Part shown: positions 1 to 8,784 of the stretch, in pieces
How the letters are laid out: each line of letters opens with the position of its first letter
Position numbering within the stretch: the first letter of the stretch is position 1
Notes under the pieces: generated by a model
What the model was told of the DNA's origin: nothing
Databases searched by the model: none
Seen by the model: the letters and a program-made list of their open reading frames with translations, nothing else
Source of the DNA: CAIKMD01 sp963729935
Lineage (GTDB): Bacteria > Pseudomonadota > Alphaproteobacteria > ATCC43930 > CGMCC-115725
Direction of reading: 5' to 3'
Length of the DNA stretch: 64,000 nt
Assembly: GCA_963729935.1 (NCBI GenBank)
Contig: CAVSPW010000005.1
Location: 124,001-188,000 of the forward strand
Made by a program: the position numbers and the translations under genes

Positions 1-1143
1 TTTCTCCGTGCGCTCGGCCCCGAGATTGCGCGCGACCGGCCCCGCGCCCTCGCCGTCGCGAAAAAAGATATAGCCCAAGCCCGGCTGGCCCTCGCCTTGC
101 GCCCAGGAATTCATGCGGTCGCAGAAGGCGCGGTTGCCGCCGGTGGGTCCGGGGATCGCCCAGACCCGGACATTCGCATCGGCTTCGATCTGCCCGGCGA
201 AGATCTTGAAGCCCGAGCCGCGGAAGCTCTCGGTCACGTCGCACATCGCGATCGGATTGCGCAGATCGGGCTTGTCGGAGCCGTATTTCGCCAGCGCCTC
301 GGCATAGGGGATGCGCGGAAAGGGCGGCTTCGTCACCATCCGCCCGGCGCCGAATTCCTCGAAGATCCCCGCCATCACCGGCTCGATCGCGGCAAAGACG
401 TCGTCTTGGGTGACGAAGGACATCTCGAAATCGAGCTGATAGAACTCGCCCGGCGAGCGGTCGGCGCGGCTTGCCTCGTCGCGAAAGCACGGCGCGATCT
501 GGAAATAGCGGTCGAACCCCGCGACCATGAGCAGCTGCTTGAATTGCTGCGGCGCCTGGGGGAGTGCATAGAACTGGCCGGGATGGATGCGGCTCGGCAC
601 CAAATAATCGCGCGCGCCTTCGGGCGAGGAGGCGGTCAGGATCGGCGTCTGGAATTCGGTGAAGCCCTGCTCGATCATGCGGCGGCGGATCGACGCGATC
701 ACCTGGGAGCGCAGCATGATATTGGCGTGCACCTGTTCGCGCCGCAGATCGAGGAAGCGGTGCCGCAGCCGCATATCCTCGGGATAATCGGCCTCGGTGT
801 TGACCGGGAAAGGCAGCGCCTCGGCCTCGGACAGGATGTCGAGCGCCTTGATCTGGACCTCGACTTCGCCGGTCGGCAGTTTCGGATTGACGGTCTCGGC
901 CGAGCGCTCGACCACCGTGCCGGTGACCGAGATCACGCTCTCGAGCCGTAGCGCATCGACCGCCTTGAAGAGCGGCGAGGACACGTCGATGACGCATTGC
1001 GTGATCCCGTAATGATCGCGCAGATCGACGAAGAGCAGCTGGCCGTGATCGCGTTTGCGATGGACCCAGCCGGCGAGACGGGTTTGCGAGCCGGCGGCAG
1101 CCAGGCGCAGCGCGCCGCAAGTGGTGGTTCGATAAGGATGCAT
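1..1143 (-). CDS. aspS: Aspartyl-tRNA synthetase (C-terminus beyond window)
   Basis: Charges tRNA-Asp (possibly also tRNA-Asn) with aspartate in the cytoplasm. The minus strand from the ATG at 1143 gives 381 codons and is still open at base 1, so roughly the last third of a ~590-residue AspRS is missing. The N-terminal OB-fold anticodon-binding domain (GWVHRKRDHG, LLFVDLRDHYG) is followed by class II motif 1 and motif 2 (FRDEASRADRSPGEFYQLD, with PGEF and FYQLD). The bacterial GAD insertion begins near residue 300. A rightward accessory patch separates it from rnd, its usual neighbour in related genomes (family knowledge). Confidence 0.96.
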   Translation of the reverse strand, partial: MHPYRTTTCGALRLAAAGSQTRLAGWVHRKRDHGQLLFVDLRDHYGITQCVIDVSSPLFKAVDALRLESVISVTGTVVERSAETVNPKLPTGEVEVQIKALDILSEAEALPFPVNTEADYPEDMRLRHRFLDLRREQVHANIMLRSQVIASIRRRMIEQGFTEFQTPILTASSPEGARDYLVPSRIHPGQFYALPQAPQQFKQLLMVAGFDRYFQIAPCFRDEASRADRSPGEFYQLDFEMSFVTQDDVFAAIEPVMAGIFEEFGAGRMVTKPPFPRIPYAEALAKYGSDKPDLRNPIAMCDVTESFRGSGFKIFAGQIEADANVRVWAIPGPTGGNRAFCDRMNSWAQGEGQPGLGYIFFRDGEGAGPVARNLGAERTEK

Positions 1144-1359
1144 GGGCCACAAAAGGCGTGGAGGCGCGGGGCTTTGTCAAGCGGCGGCGGGCAGGTCGGC
1201 GGGGCCCGCGCGATCGGCTTTCGAAAAAGCCCGGGCTTTGGAATCCCTCGCCAATTTGGCTTTGTCTCGTAATTTTTGATGTTTCGGCTCTGCCGCCCTC
1301 CACCCCCACGGATTTCGAACGCGTCTAGCGTACGCTATCTCTGAGTTAGGCGCGCCTCG

Positions 1360-2508
1360 ATGGGGCGTCAAGGGCGAGGTCGCGACAGAGAGTTCGGCGC
1401 GCGGCCGCATGCGGTGCAAAGCACCGCGGGCGCGCTCAATGCGAGCTTCACCTATGACGGGAACGGCAACCTCACCGCCGGCGAGGGGCGCAGCATCGCC
1501 TATTCCTCCTTCAACATGCCGGTGAGCATCACCCAGGGCACCAACACCATCACCTTCGCCCACGATCCGGATCACCAGCGCTTCAAGCAGGTGGCGCCCG
1601 AGGGCACGACGCTTTACATGTCGGGCTTCGGCATCCTGGTGGAGAAGTTCTCAGGCACTGGCGGCGCGGTGCAGTGGAACGAGTACCTCTATGCCGGCGG
1701 CGAGATGGTGGGCGTGCACTTCGACTACAACAACGCGCCCGCGACCACCCGCTACTTCCACAAGGATCATCTCGGCTCGATCGCGACCATCACCGACACG
1801 AGCGGCACCGTGGTCGAGCGCGACGCGTTCGACGCCTGGGGCAAGCGGCGCTTTCCCAACGGCAGCGACGATCCGACCGACAGCATCACCAGCCAGACGA
1901 CGCGCGGCTATACCGGCCAGGAAGAGCTCGCCGATGTCGGGCTCGTCCACATGAACGGCCGCGTCTACGACCCGCTCATCGGCCGCTTCACCTCCGCCGA
2001 CCCCGTGGTCGGGCAGCCCTTCGACAGCCAGGGCTTCAACCGATACGCCTATGTCGACAACAACCCGCTCGCATTTACCGATCCAAACGGATTCTGCGGC
2101 TTCTTCTGCATCCTCGGCCACATCTTCAATCCCGTGCAGCACTTCAACGATGTGCTCGCCGTGGTCCGGGCGGTCAATTCGGTGCCTGTCCTCGGACAAG
2201 TCATCAACATCGCGACGGTCACCGCTGCCGGCGTGGCTTGTCAGTGGTGCGCAGTTGGTGTGGCCGCGGCCAACGCCTCGCTCGTGGCGGGGGTCGAGAG
2301 CGGCAAGCTCGGCGATGCCTTTAAGGCTGGATTGATAGCCGGCGCGGAGGCAGCGGCGTTCGAAGAGGTCGGTAACTTAACCTACGGTCACTACATCCCG
2401 AATGGGCCTCAGGGGCCGGGCTATTACGTGCCTGGTCGTGACGGCGCGCTTAAAGCTGTCTCCGCCGCCGAATATATTCAAACGCCTACTTTGCCGCTAA
2501 TGTCGTAG
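1360..2508 (+). pseudogene. RHS-repeat core fragment, N-truncated and frameshifted
   Basis: Fragment of an RHS/YD-repeat polymorphic toxin. It has YD-type motifs (FTYDGNGNLT, LYAGGEMVG), then the RHS-associated core (KDHLGSIATITD, GRVYDPLIGRFTSADP, NRYAYVDNNPLAFTDPNGF). Only 382 residues remain, whereas family members usually exceed 1000; no signal peptide or long repeat region precedes it. The frame stops at 2506-2508. The next frame (multiples of 3) continues as NAYFAANVVGHAAIGCAS, the sequence expected after the core, and from about 2660 the first frame resumes as YGSVAGGGKFENG and AVTGAFGYLL. Two single-base shifts near 2475 and 2660 therefore explain the break, either decay or sequencing error. 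No start with a good ribosome site is visible. Confidence 0.85.
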
Positions 2509-2753
2509 GTCACGCAGCGATCGGCTGTGCGTCCGCCGCGGCTTCCGGCGGAGATGCGGACCTCGGCGCTAGCGCGGCCGGAATTTCCGCCGCCGCTGCA
2601 CCGACCTTTGTCAGCCTCGGTCGCGTCGAAGGTCTGGTCGCTACATCCGCCGTGGTCGGGGTATGGCAGCGTCGCCGGCGGCGGAAAGTTCGAGAACGGC
2701 GCCGTCACGGGAGCATTCGGGTATCTGTTGCAACATCGAAAGGGGGGGGCGCG

Positions 2754-3197
2754 GTGAAGCAAGCCAATCGGAATATGCTGGATGCCGTGGCCGACCTAAT
2801 CGGCGAAGTATGGAATGGCGAACATTCTGGATTGGCATTAGTCTACGGCGGCGTCGGTTGGGTCGCGGGTGAAATAGCCGGGACCGATCCGCTAATCCGG
2901 TTCGGCAATAACGCGATTGAGTTCCTACGTAATCCGTTGAACGTCAGTGCGATTACGTTAGGAAACACAATCAACTACGGGCCGTTTGACCCCAATGACC
3001 CGTCCCCCGAGAGTCCGTTCCATACAGTCGGTCAACACGAGCTTCAGCATACTTACCAAGGACAGACATTGGGTCCTTTCTTCTTACCGAGTGCAGCGTT
3101 GAGTCTCGGTTTAGGATCGGTCGTGAATGGAAACTCGCATGGACCGGCGAGCTTCATGGAACGCGGGCCTCAGTCGGACCCGCCGCATCCATGGTAA
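2754..3197 (+). CDS. RHS C-terminal tip with HExxH motif (fragment)
   Basis: 147 residues from a GTG at 2754, which overlaps the TGA (2755-2757) closing the preceding RHS frame. Probably the variable toxin tip of the upstream RHS gene, cut off by a shift at the G8 run (2742-2749); one extra G would join the frames. It contains HELQH (3036-3050) followed by TYQGQTLGPFFLP and later HGPASFMERGP, ending PPHPW. HExxH is a zinc-metallopeptidase signature, and I recall similar H-E-x-x-H / LGP-x-YLP tips in RHS proteins. Peptidase activity is inference. Whether it is translated alone is unknown. Confidence 0.6.
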   Translation: MKQANRNMLDAVADLIGEVWNGEHSGLALVYGGVGWVAGEIAGTDPLIRFGNNAIEFLRNPLNVSAITLGNTINYGPFDPNDPSPESPFHTVGQHELQHTYQGQTLGPFFLPSAALSLGLGSVVNGNSHGPASFMERGPQSDPPHPW

Positions 3198-3216
3198 CGT
3201 TGCAGTGATGGTCAAC

Positions 3217-3495
3217 ATGAAGCGAATAGCCGTCCTCATTACTTTGATTGGGCTCTCAAGCTGCGGGGAGTGGAATTCATACGCGCTTGTGAATCCGGAC
3301 ACAGGCAGGGAAACGGCTTGCGCTGTGCCGTGGGGACCATCACTGTCCTCTGAGGATATTCAGCGGCTACACCAGTGCATCGCGGCGTGCGAAGCGCGTG
3401 GGTATTACTTGAAATCTCCTGCGAGCGTGCCGCCGCCAGTTCCGTGGGTGGCGGGGGCCATGCCTCCATCGATTCCGCTCGCATGTCAGCCTTAA
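3217..3495 (+). CDS. Small lipoprotein, possible RHS immunity partner
   Basis: 92 residues beginning MKRIAVLITLIGLSSCG: a lipoprotein signal peptide with lipobox LSSC, so probably a diacylated envelope protein. An in-frame ATG at 3208 is an alternative start. The mature part is unrecognised; it has four further Cys and a Pro-rich end. It lies about 20 bp after the RHS tip. Immunity genes commonly sit directly downstream of polymorphic toxin tips, so an immunity role is plausible but unproven. If the toxin is dead, this could be a surviving relic. Confidence 0.6.
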   Translation: MKRIAVLITLIGLSSCGEWNSYALVNPDTGRETACAVPWGPSLSSEDIQRLHQCIAACEARGYYLKSPASVPPPVPWVAGAMPPSIPLACQP

Positions 3496-3619
3496 TCAAA
3501 TGAGAACTCCGAGTGTCCGGATTTCAGATTTATGGACCCTATACCCGACTACCCTTATGGCTATGGCTCATATAACAATGCTGCAACCAAGCCGTTGATC
3601 CTTCCACGGGTCGAACACT

Positions 3620-3645
3620 GAGAATCGGGGTCAGAGTAGATTTTT
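3620..3645 (+). repeat. Left inverted repeat of REP-associated transposase unit
   Basis: The arm starts GAGAATCGGGGTCAGAGTA and is matched in inverted orientation at 4396-4419 (GAGAATCGCGGTCAGAGTA on the minus strand), with only two differences over about 24 bases. The pair brackets the transposase gene exactly. Confidence 0.8.
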
Positions 3646-3691
3646 CGGCTGCCAGCCGGTAGTCTTCGCCCGCCGTCAGACGGAGGAATCG

Positions 3692-4408
3692 ATGGCCCGG
3701 CTTGGCCGCTATTTCTTGCCCGATCAGCCGCTCCACATCATTCAGCGCGGCAATAACCGCGCGCCGGTTTTCCTCCACGCCGAGGATTATGCGCGCTATC
3801 GCGAGTGGCTCGCCGAGGCGGCCGCCCTGCAGGGCTGCGCCGTCCATGCCTATGTGCTGATGACCAATCACGTCCATCTGCTCGTGACGCCCGAGCGTGC
3901 CGACAGCGTGCCGCGCCTGATGCAATCGCTCGGGCGCCGCTACGTTCGATACGTCAATGCGCGCCATCGGCGCACCGGCACCTTGTGGGAAGGCCGCTAT
4001 CGCGCGGCGCCGATCGACAGCGAGGCCTATTTCCTCGCCTGTTGCCGCTACATCGAGCTCAACCCGGTACGCGCCCGGATGGTCGCTCATCCGCGCGGCT
4101 ATCGCTGGTCGAGCTACGCCGCGCACGCCCATGGCAGCGACGATCCGCTGGCGCGGGATCACCCGCTTTACCGCGCGCTCGGCGCCTCGGCAGGGGAGCG
4201 GCAGCAAGCCTATCGCGCGCTCTTCCGCGCGGCGCTCGGCGATGAGTTCCTCGACGCGCTGCGGGCGGCGACCAATGGCGGCTGGGCGCTGGGCGATGCG
4301 CGTTTCAAGCGGCGGGTGGCGAAGCTCGCCGGCCGGCGCGTCGCGCCGCTGCCCAAGGGCAGGCCGGCCAAGAACCGCGCCGATCGGCGGCAGATAAATT
4401 TACTCTGA
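3692..4408 (+). CDS. REP-associated tyrosine transposase (RAYT, IS200-like)
   Basis: Y1/HUH-type transposase of the TnpA-REP (RAYT) group, thought to move or maintain REP palindromes by single-strand cleavage. 238 residues start MARLGRYFLPDQPLHIIQRGNNR. The HUH metal-binding pair is in TNHVHLLV (about residues 69-76). The catalytic tyrosine is probably in the FLACCRYIELNPVRA segment (about 121-135). A basic C-terminus (KGRPAKNRADRRQINLL) is typical. The start follows GGAGGAATCG. The stop codon lies inside the right inverted repeat, so coding region and repeat form one compact unit. No frameshift is seen, so it may be functional. Confidence 0.9.
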   Translation: MARLGRYFLPDQPLHIIQRGNNRAPVFLHAEDYARYREWLAEAAALQGCAVHAYVLMTNHVHLLVTPERADSVPRLMQSLGRRYVRYVNARHRRTGTLWEGRYRAAPIDSEAYFLACCRYIELNPVRARMVAHPRGYRWSSYAAHAHGSDDPLARDHPLYRALGASAGERQQAYRALFRAALGDEFLDALRAATNGGWALGDARFKRRVAKLAGRRVAPLPKGRPAKNRADRRQINLL

Positions 4409-4419
4409 CCGCGATTCTC
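4396..4419 (-). repeat. Right inverted repeat of REP-associated transposase unit
   Basis: Inverted partner of the repeat at 3620-3645. It overlaps the transposase stop codon (4406-4408). Confidence 0.8.
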
Positions 4420-4491
4420 CGCGCTATCATCGTTGAAAGATCGGCATTTGCTCTTCCATGTCCGCAACCATCTGCGGAATTCCGCGATTAC

Positions 4492-4607
4492 GGGGACACA
4501 ATACTTAATTCTGCGCCCTCCGCCGTGCCGACGCGGCGCTCGCCGCGCCGATCCGCCTTTGCCGCCAAAAGCTTGGGGATGTTCGTTCCGGGGACACAAC
4601 GCTTAAT
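4492..4607 (+). repeat. Two direct copies of a GGGGACACAA..CTTAAT motif
   Basis: GGGGACACAATACTTAAT occurs at 4492-4509 and GGGGACACAACGCTTAAT at 4590-4607, differing in two bases. I recall this motif around IS200-like transposases, so the pair may be the remnant of a second transposase unit whose gene is lost. The 80 bases between them code for nothing recognisable. Confidence 0.5.
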
Positions 4608-4640
4608 GAGAAACGGGCTCAGGCTCGATTGCTCGCATCC

Positions 4641-5339
4641 TCACTTCGACGGCGGCTTTCGGCACCCGTTCAACAGCAGGTCGACGGCATCGCGCGCCCA
4701 GGCGTCGAGCTCGGCCTCGGTCATCGGCGTGCCGAGACCCAGCGCGCGCCGTTGCGGAACAGACACGACCATTTGAAGGAATTGCTCGGCGGCGAAGAGC
4801 GGATCGGAAACGCGCAGCCGTCCCTGCCGCGCCTCTCGCTCGAGCAGAGCGGCGATGCGGTCGAGTGCTTCGCGCCTGGTGCCGTCCCGGCTCATGACCA
4901 AGGCCAATTCGGGAAACCGCGTCGCCTCGGCGACGATCACTCGATAAAGCGCAAGCGCCCCCGGCGACAGCGCGCCGCGCAGGATGAGCGCGGCGAGCCG
5001 CAGCAAACTGTCCTCGATTTTGGCGCCATCGAAGAGAAGCGCGTCGTCGGGCGGCCGCATCCCAAGGATGAGGCGATGCATCACGGCGGCGAAGAGTGCG
5101 GCCTTGTCGTCGAAGCGGTGATAGAAGGTGCGTTTGGAGATGCGCGCGCGCCGGGCGATGGCCTCGATGCTCGTCGCGCCATAGCCCTGGGTCAGGAACA
5201 GATCCGTGGCGGCGTCGAGAATCAGGTCCTGAAGCTGCGCGGCGGCTTCGCGAGACGGCCGGCCGCCGGCGGGCGAGCGCGCTCGCCCCGGCCTCCGCGG
5301 CCGATCCGTCGCCGGCGAGGAAGTACGCCCTGCCCTCAT
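4641..5339 (-). CDS. TetR/AcrR-family transcriptional regulator
   Basis: 232 residues. After a basic, Pro/Arg-rich N-terminal tail of about 30 residues comes the TetR helix-turn-helix (ILDAATDLFLTQGYGATSIEAIARRARISKRTFYHRF, split here across residues ~38-75). The C-terminal ligand domain resembles the AefR/TetR_C group (LRGALSPGALALYRVIVAEATRFPEL). The ATG overlaps the stop of the upstream exported-protein gene in an ATGA (5336-5339), so the two are translationally coupled. Target and ligand are unknown; TetR proteins often control adjacent genes. Confidence 0.93.
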   Translation of the reverse strand: MRAGRTSSPATDRPRRPGRARSPAGGRPSREAAAQLQDLILDAATDLFLTQGYGATSIEAIARRARISKRTFYHRFDDKAALFAAVMHRLILGMRPPDDALLFDGAKIEDSLLRLAALILRGALSPGALALYRVIVAEATRFPELALVMSRDGTRREALDRIAALLEREARQGRLRVSDPLFAAEQFLQMVVSVPQRRALGLGTPMTEAELDAWARDAVDLLLNGCRKPPSK

Positions 5340-5776
5340 CGCGGCCCGTTCATATAGCCCGGCGGCGGGTAGTGGGGCGGCGGCGGCGGGTAATAAGCGG
5401 GAGGCGGCGGGTAATAAGTGGGAGGCGCGTAATAGGCCGGCGGTTGCGCATAGTAGCCCGGGGCCGGCGGCGGGTAGTAAGCCGGAGGCTGATAATAGGC
5501 GGGAGGCTGATCATAGGGCGATGGCGCCGCCACGGCGCGAAAGGGCGCGGTGGCTATGACGACGGCGCCGGTGACGAGAGCGGCGGCGGCCGCGAAGGGC
5601 CAGAATAACGGCCCCGGCCCGCGGAAGAAGCGATCATGGGCCGAAGCCGATGCGAGGGGCGCCGCAGCGAGGCCGACGGCCAGGATTGAAGCCGCCAGGA
5701 GCTTCAGCGCCGGAGCGCCTGACCTCCCGCGGGTCTTGAGATCCGTCGAGCCGATTGTCCCAATTCGAGCAGCCAT
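5336..5776 (-). CDS. Pro/Tyr-rich exported or membrane-anchored protein
   Basis: 146 residues from the ATG at 5776 (MAARIGTIG). A hydrophobic stretch LLAASILAVGLAAAPLASASA looks like a signal peptide ending near residue 45. A second hydrophobic segment follows (FWPFAAAAALVTGAVVIATA). The rest is low complexity, dominated by PPAYY, PPTYY and PPPHY units up to the end. No catalytic domain is seen. Similar Pro/Tyr-rich small proteins are common in alphaproteobacterial envelopes, with unknown function. It precedes and overlaps the TetR gene by 4 bases. An AT-rich stretch at 5860-5880 could hold its promoter. Confidence 0.7.
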   Translation of the reverse strand: MAARIGTIGSTDLKTRGRSGAPALKLLAASILAVGLAAAPLASASAHDRFFRGPGPLFWPFAAAAALVTGAVVIATAPFRAVAAPSPYDQPPAYYQPPAYYPPPAPGYYAQPPAYYAPPTYYPPPPAYYPPPPPHYPPPGYMNGPR

Positions 5777-6043
5777 GAAGCCTACTCCTCTGAAGGCGCC
5801 GCCCGGCGATCCGGACCGCGCGACACAAAGTATAGGGCCTGGATCAGAAAACGCAACGGTAGCGTATACTTTTATTTTTAGATGGGCGACGTTGCGTTGA
5901 ACCCGCCCGTCGCGCCGGGCGCACTGTCCCGCGCCGGATGATGACATGCAGCCTCACCGCAATTTCCGTAAGTCGAGTCGAAGCCGGAATCCCCGCGACC
6001 GCCGGCCCTCGCCGGGGGCCCGGCTTTGTTGTATAGCGCCTCC

Positions 6044-7219
6044 ATGACGCTTCTCGCCGATTCGGACGCGCTCGCGGGCTTTTGCCGCCGCCAGGCCCAG
6101 GCCGCCTATGTCACGGTCGACACCGAATTCATGCGCGACCGGACGTTCTGGCCGATCCTGTGCCTGGTGCAGATCGCCGGGCCCGAGGAAGCCGCGGCGA
6201 TCGATCCGCTGGCGCCCGGCATCGATCTGACGCCGCTCTTCGAGCTGATGGCCGACACGCGCGTCCTCAAGGTCTTTCACGCCGCCCGCCAGGACATCGA
6301 GATCTTCGTCAAGATGACCGGCGCCGTGCCCGCGCCGATCTTCGACACCCAGGTCGCCGCCATGGTCTGCGGTTTCGGCGAGGCCGCGAGCTACGAGACC
6401 TTGGCCAGCCGGCTGGCGGGCGCGGCCATCGACAAATCCTCGCGCTTCACCGATTGGGCGCAGCGGCCCTTGACCGAGCGCCAGCTGCGCTATGCGATGG
6501 CCGATGTCGTGCCCCTGCGCGCGGTCTACGACAAGCTCGCGGCGAAGCTCGACAAGACCGCGCGCTCATCCTGGCTCGACGAAGAGATGGCGATCCTCAC
6601 CGATCTCGAGACCTATCGGCTCGAGCCGGCCTTGGCCTGGCGGCGGCTGAAGCTGCGCACGAATAATCGCCGCCAGCTCGCGCTCGCCCAGGCGCTCGCA
6701 GCTTGGCGCGAGACCACGGCGCAGCAGCGCGACCTGCCGCGAAGCCGCGTGCTGCGCGACGAATCGCTCTTGGAGATCGCGGCGCACGCGCCGCCCAACG
6801 CCGCCGAGCTGGCGCGCTCGCGCGGCCTCGGCAAGGGCTTCGCCGAAGGCAAATTCGGCACCGAGATTCTGGCCGTGATCGAGCGCGTGCTGGCCATGCC
6901 GGAAAGCCAATATCCGGTTCCCGCCCCGCGCCGCGATCCGCCGCAAGGCATCGGGCCGCTCACCGATCTGCTGCGCGTGCTCTTGAAGCTGCGCGCCGAG
7001 GAAAACGACGTCGCGCCGCGCCTCGTCGCCGACGCCGAGGATCTCGAGCTCTTGGCCGCCGATGACCGCGCGGCGATCAAGGCGCTCGGCGGCTGGCGCC
7101 TCGATATCTTCGGCCGCGACGCGCTCGACCTGAAGCATGGGCGGCTGGGGCTGACCGCCGCGGGCAAGCGCATCAAGCTGGTGCGGCTCGACAGCCAAGC
7201 GAGCGAAGCCGCGCAATAG
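6044..7219 (+). CDS. rnd: Ribonuclease D
   Basis: 3'-5' exoribonuclease acting on tRNA precursors and other structured RNAs. 391 residues from ATG 6044 (MTLLADSDALAGF); an in-frame TTG at 6026 is less likely. DEDD exonuclease motifs are present: VDTEF (26-29), HAARQDIEIF, and the third motif with YAMADVVPL. An HRDC domain follows from about residue 205 (RNNRRQLALAQALAAWRE... LPRSRVLRDESLLEIA). Full family length. It is normally found with aspS; here about 5 kb of accessory DNA separates them. Confidence 0.95.
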   Translation: MTLLADSDALAGFCRRQAQAAYVTVDTEFMRDRTFWPILCLVQIAGPEEAAAIDPLAPGIDLTPLFELMADTRVLKVFHAARQDIEIFVKMTGAVPAPIFDTQVAAMVCGFGEAASYETLASRLAGAAIDKSSRFTDWAQRPLTERQLRYAMADVVPLRAVYDKLAAKLDKTARSSWLDEEMAILTDLETYRLEPALAWRRLKLRTNNRRQLALAQALAAWRETTAQQRDLPRSRVLRDESLLEIAAHAPPNAAELARSRGLGKGFAEGKFGTEILAVIERVLAMPESQYPVPAPRRDPPQGIGPLTDLLRVLLKLRAEENDVAPRLVADAEDLELLAADDRAAIKALGGWRLDIFGRDALDLKHGRLGLTAAGKRIKLVRLDSQASEAAQ

Positions 7220-7233
7220 GCCGGCTTCGGCCT
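7218..7233. terminator. Short hairpin between convergent rnd and ppx
   Basis: AGGCCG-GCTT-CGGCCT, a perfect 6-bp stem immediately after the rnd stop and 22 bp before the ppx stop. There is no clear T-run in either direction, so it is only a weak candidate terminator. Confidence 0.3.
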
Positions 7234-7254
7234 CGGACCGGAAACTTCGCCCCG

Positions 7255-8754
7255 TCAGATGCGCTTGAGCTCGGTGCTGCGGCCGAGCGCGCGGCCGAGC
7301 GCGTCGAGCCGGCGCTGCACCGCCTCGCCCGCCAGCAACGCGTTATCCGACAGCAAGGTCAAGATCAGCTTGCCCTCGGTGAGCTTCAGCGCGCTACCGT
7401 CGAGCAGACCCGGAACGCCGCCGGTGAGCGTATAGGCGAGGCGCAGCGCCAGGCCGATGGCGCGCGCCGCGTCGCGCGCGGCGGTATCGAGCAAGCGCAT
7501 CGGCGGCACGAGATCGGACGCGGCATTGCCGCCATAGCGGGCCGACAAGGTCGCGGCGAGGAAGGCGCGCTCGACATGGTCGAGACCGCCCACGGGCATG
7601 TAGAGCGCGTGACGCAGCGCCTGATCGGCGCGGTAGTCGGGATGGTCGCGCCAGGCGATGTCGCCCAGGAGCGAGGCCGCGCGCCGCAGGCGCAGCCGCT
7701 CGGGCGGTTCCTTCGGGAAGAGCGGCGTGCTCCACGCGATCAGCGCTTCGGCATCCTCGCCGAAGCGCGGACAGGCGCGGGCCTCCTCGACGCAGGCCGC
7801 GAGCAGCGGATCGGCGCGCTGCTGCGCCTCGTCCATGAGGCTGTAGAGATGGCCCTCGCGCAGCCCGGCGGCCGAGAAGACGACCTCTTTCGCGCCGATT
7901 CGCCGCACGATGCGCGCGAGGATGCGCGCGGCGAGCGGCACGACTTCGAGACGCTTGCGCGAGATCGTCGAGATCTTCTCGAGCGATTTGCGCGACTGCC
8001 GCGCCATGAGATCGAGAAAATTCTGCGCTTCGCCGCGCGCCAAGGTGTAGCCCTGGATGATGTGCAGCGGATAGCCGTGCTGTTCCATGTGCATGCGCGC
8101 GATGGCGCGCCACGCGCCGCCGACCGCGTAAAAGCGCGGCTCCTCGATGCGATCGAGCCAGGCGACGCCTTGCAGGTGACGGTCGATGATGTCCTTCAGT
8201 TCCTTCTCGTCGGTCGCCTCCTCGACGAGACGCAAGGGCCCGATCGGCAAGGTCGCGATGGCGCCGACCTTGCCGCTGCCGACCGCGGCGAGCTCGACGC
8301 TGCCGCCGCCCAGATCGCCGACGACGCCGGCGGCCGCGGGAATTCCGGCGAGCACGCCCAGCGCGGAAAGCCGCCCCTCCTCGGCGCCGGGCAGCACGCG
8401 CACGCGAATGCCGAGGCGCTTTTCGATGTCGTTGACGAAATCGGCGCCGTCCTCGGCGTCGCGCACCGCCGCCGTGGCGAGCACGTCGATCCGCGCTGCG
8501 CCCGCGGCGCGCGCCAGGGCGACGAAGCGCTGCAGATTGGCCTTGGCCAGCGCCACGCCGTCGGCGTTGAGCTGGCCGGTCTTCTCGAGCCCGCGCCCCA
8601 AGCCGCACATCACCTTTTCGTTGAGGAGCGTGTGCGCGGCGCGGCGCGGCGCGTCATAGACGACGAGGCGGAGCGAATTCGAGCCGATATCAATGACGGC
8701 GACGCTGTAGGGCTGCGTCGAGCTTTCGATCGCCGGTGCGAGACGGCGGGTCAT
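7255..8754 (-). CDS. ppx: Exopolyphosphatase (Ppx/GppA family)
   Basis: Hydrolyses terminal phosphate from inorganic polyphosphate (or pppGpp). 499 residues from ATG 8754, chosen because AGGTGA lies just upstream; a GTG two codons earlier (8760) is possible. The ASKHA-fold phosphate motifs are seen: VIDIGSNSLRLVVYD near the N-terminus, GDLGGGSVEL in the middle, and a C-terminal HD-like domain. It lies 30 bp downstream of ppk1 in the same orientation, so synthesis and degradation of polyphosphate are co-transcribed, a common arrangement. Confidence 0.95.
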   Translation of the reverse strand: MTRRLAPAIESSTQPYSVAVIDIGSNSLRLVVYDAPRRAAHTLLNEKVMCGLGRGLEKTGQLNADGVALAKANLQRFVALARAAGAARIDVLATAAVRDAEDGADFVNDIEKRLGIRVRVLPGAEEGRLSALGVLAGIPAAAGVVGDLGGGSVELAAVGSGKVGAIATLPIGPLRLVEEATDEKELKDIIDRHLQGVAWLDRIEEPRFYAVGGAWRAIARMHMEQHGYPLHIIQGYTLARGEAQNFLDLMARQSRKSLEKISTISRKRLEVVPLAARILARIVRRIGAKEVVFSAAGLREGHLYSLMDEAQQRADPLLAACVEEARACPRFGEDAEALIAWSTPLFPKEPPERLRLRRAASLLGDIAWRDHPDYRADQALRHALYMPVGGLDHVERAFLAATLSARYGGNAASDLVPPMRLLDTAARDAARAIGLALRLAYTLTGGVPGLLDGSALKLTEGKLILTLLSDNALLAGEAVQRRLDALGRALGRSTELKRI

Positions 8755-8784
8755 CTTCACCTGACCTGATCCACGCTCGTCACG

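Noticed and set aside
4210..4599. 129-residue minus-strand frame after the transposase (KYCVPV)
   Set aside because: Runs antisense through the transposase 3' end and the repeats; no start signal or homology recognised.
5342..5520. Regularly spaced repeats that could suggest a CRISPR array
   Set aside because: They encode PPAYY-type units in frame within the Pro/Tyr-rich protein; spacing is irregular and there are no spacers or cas genes.
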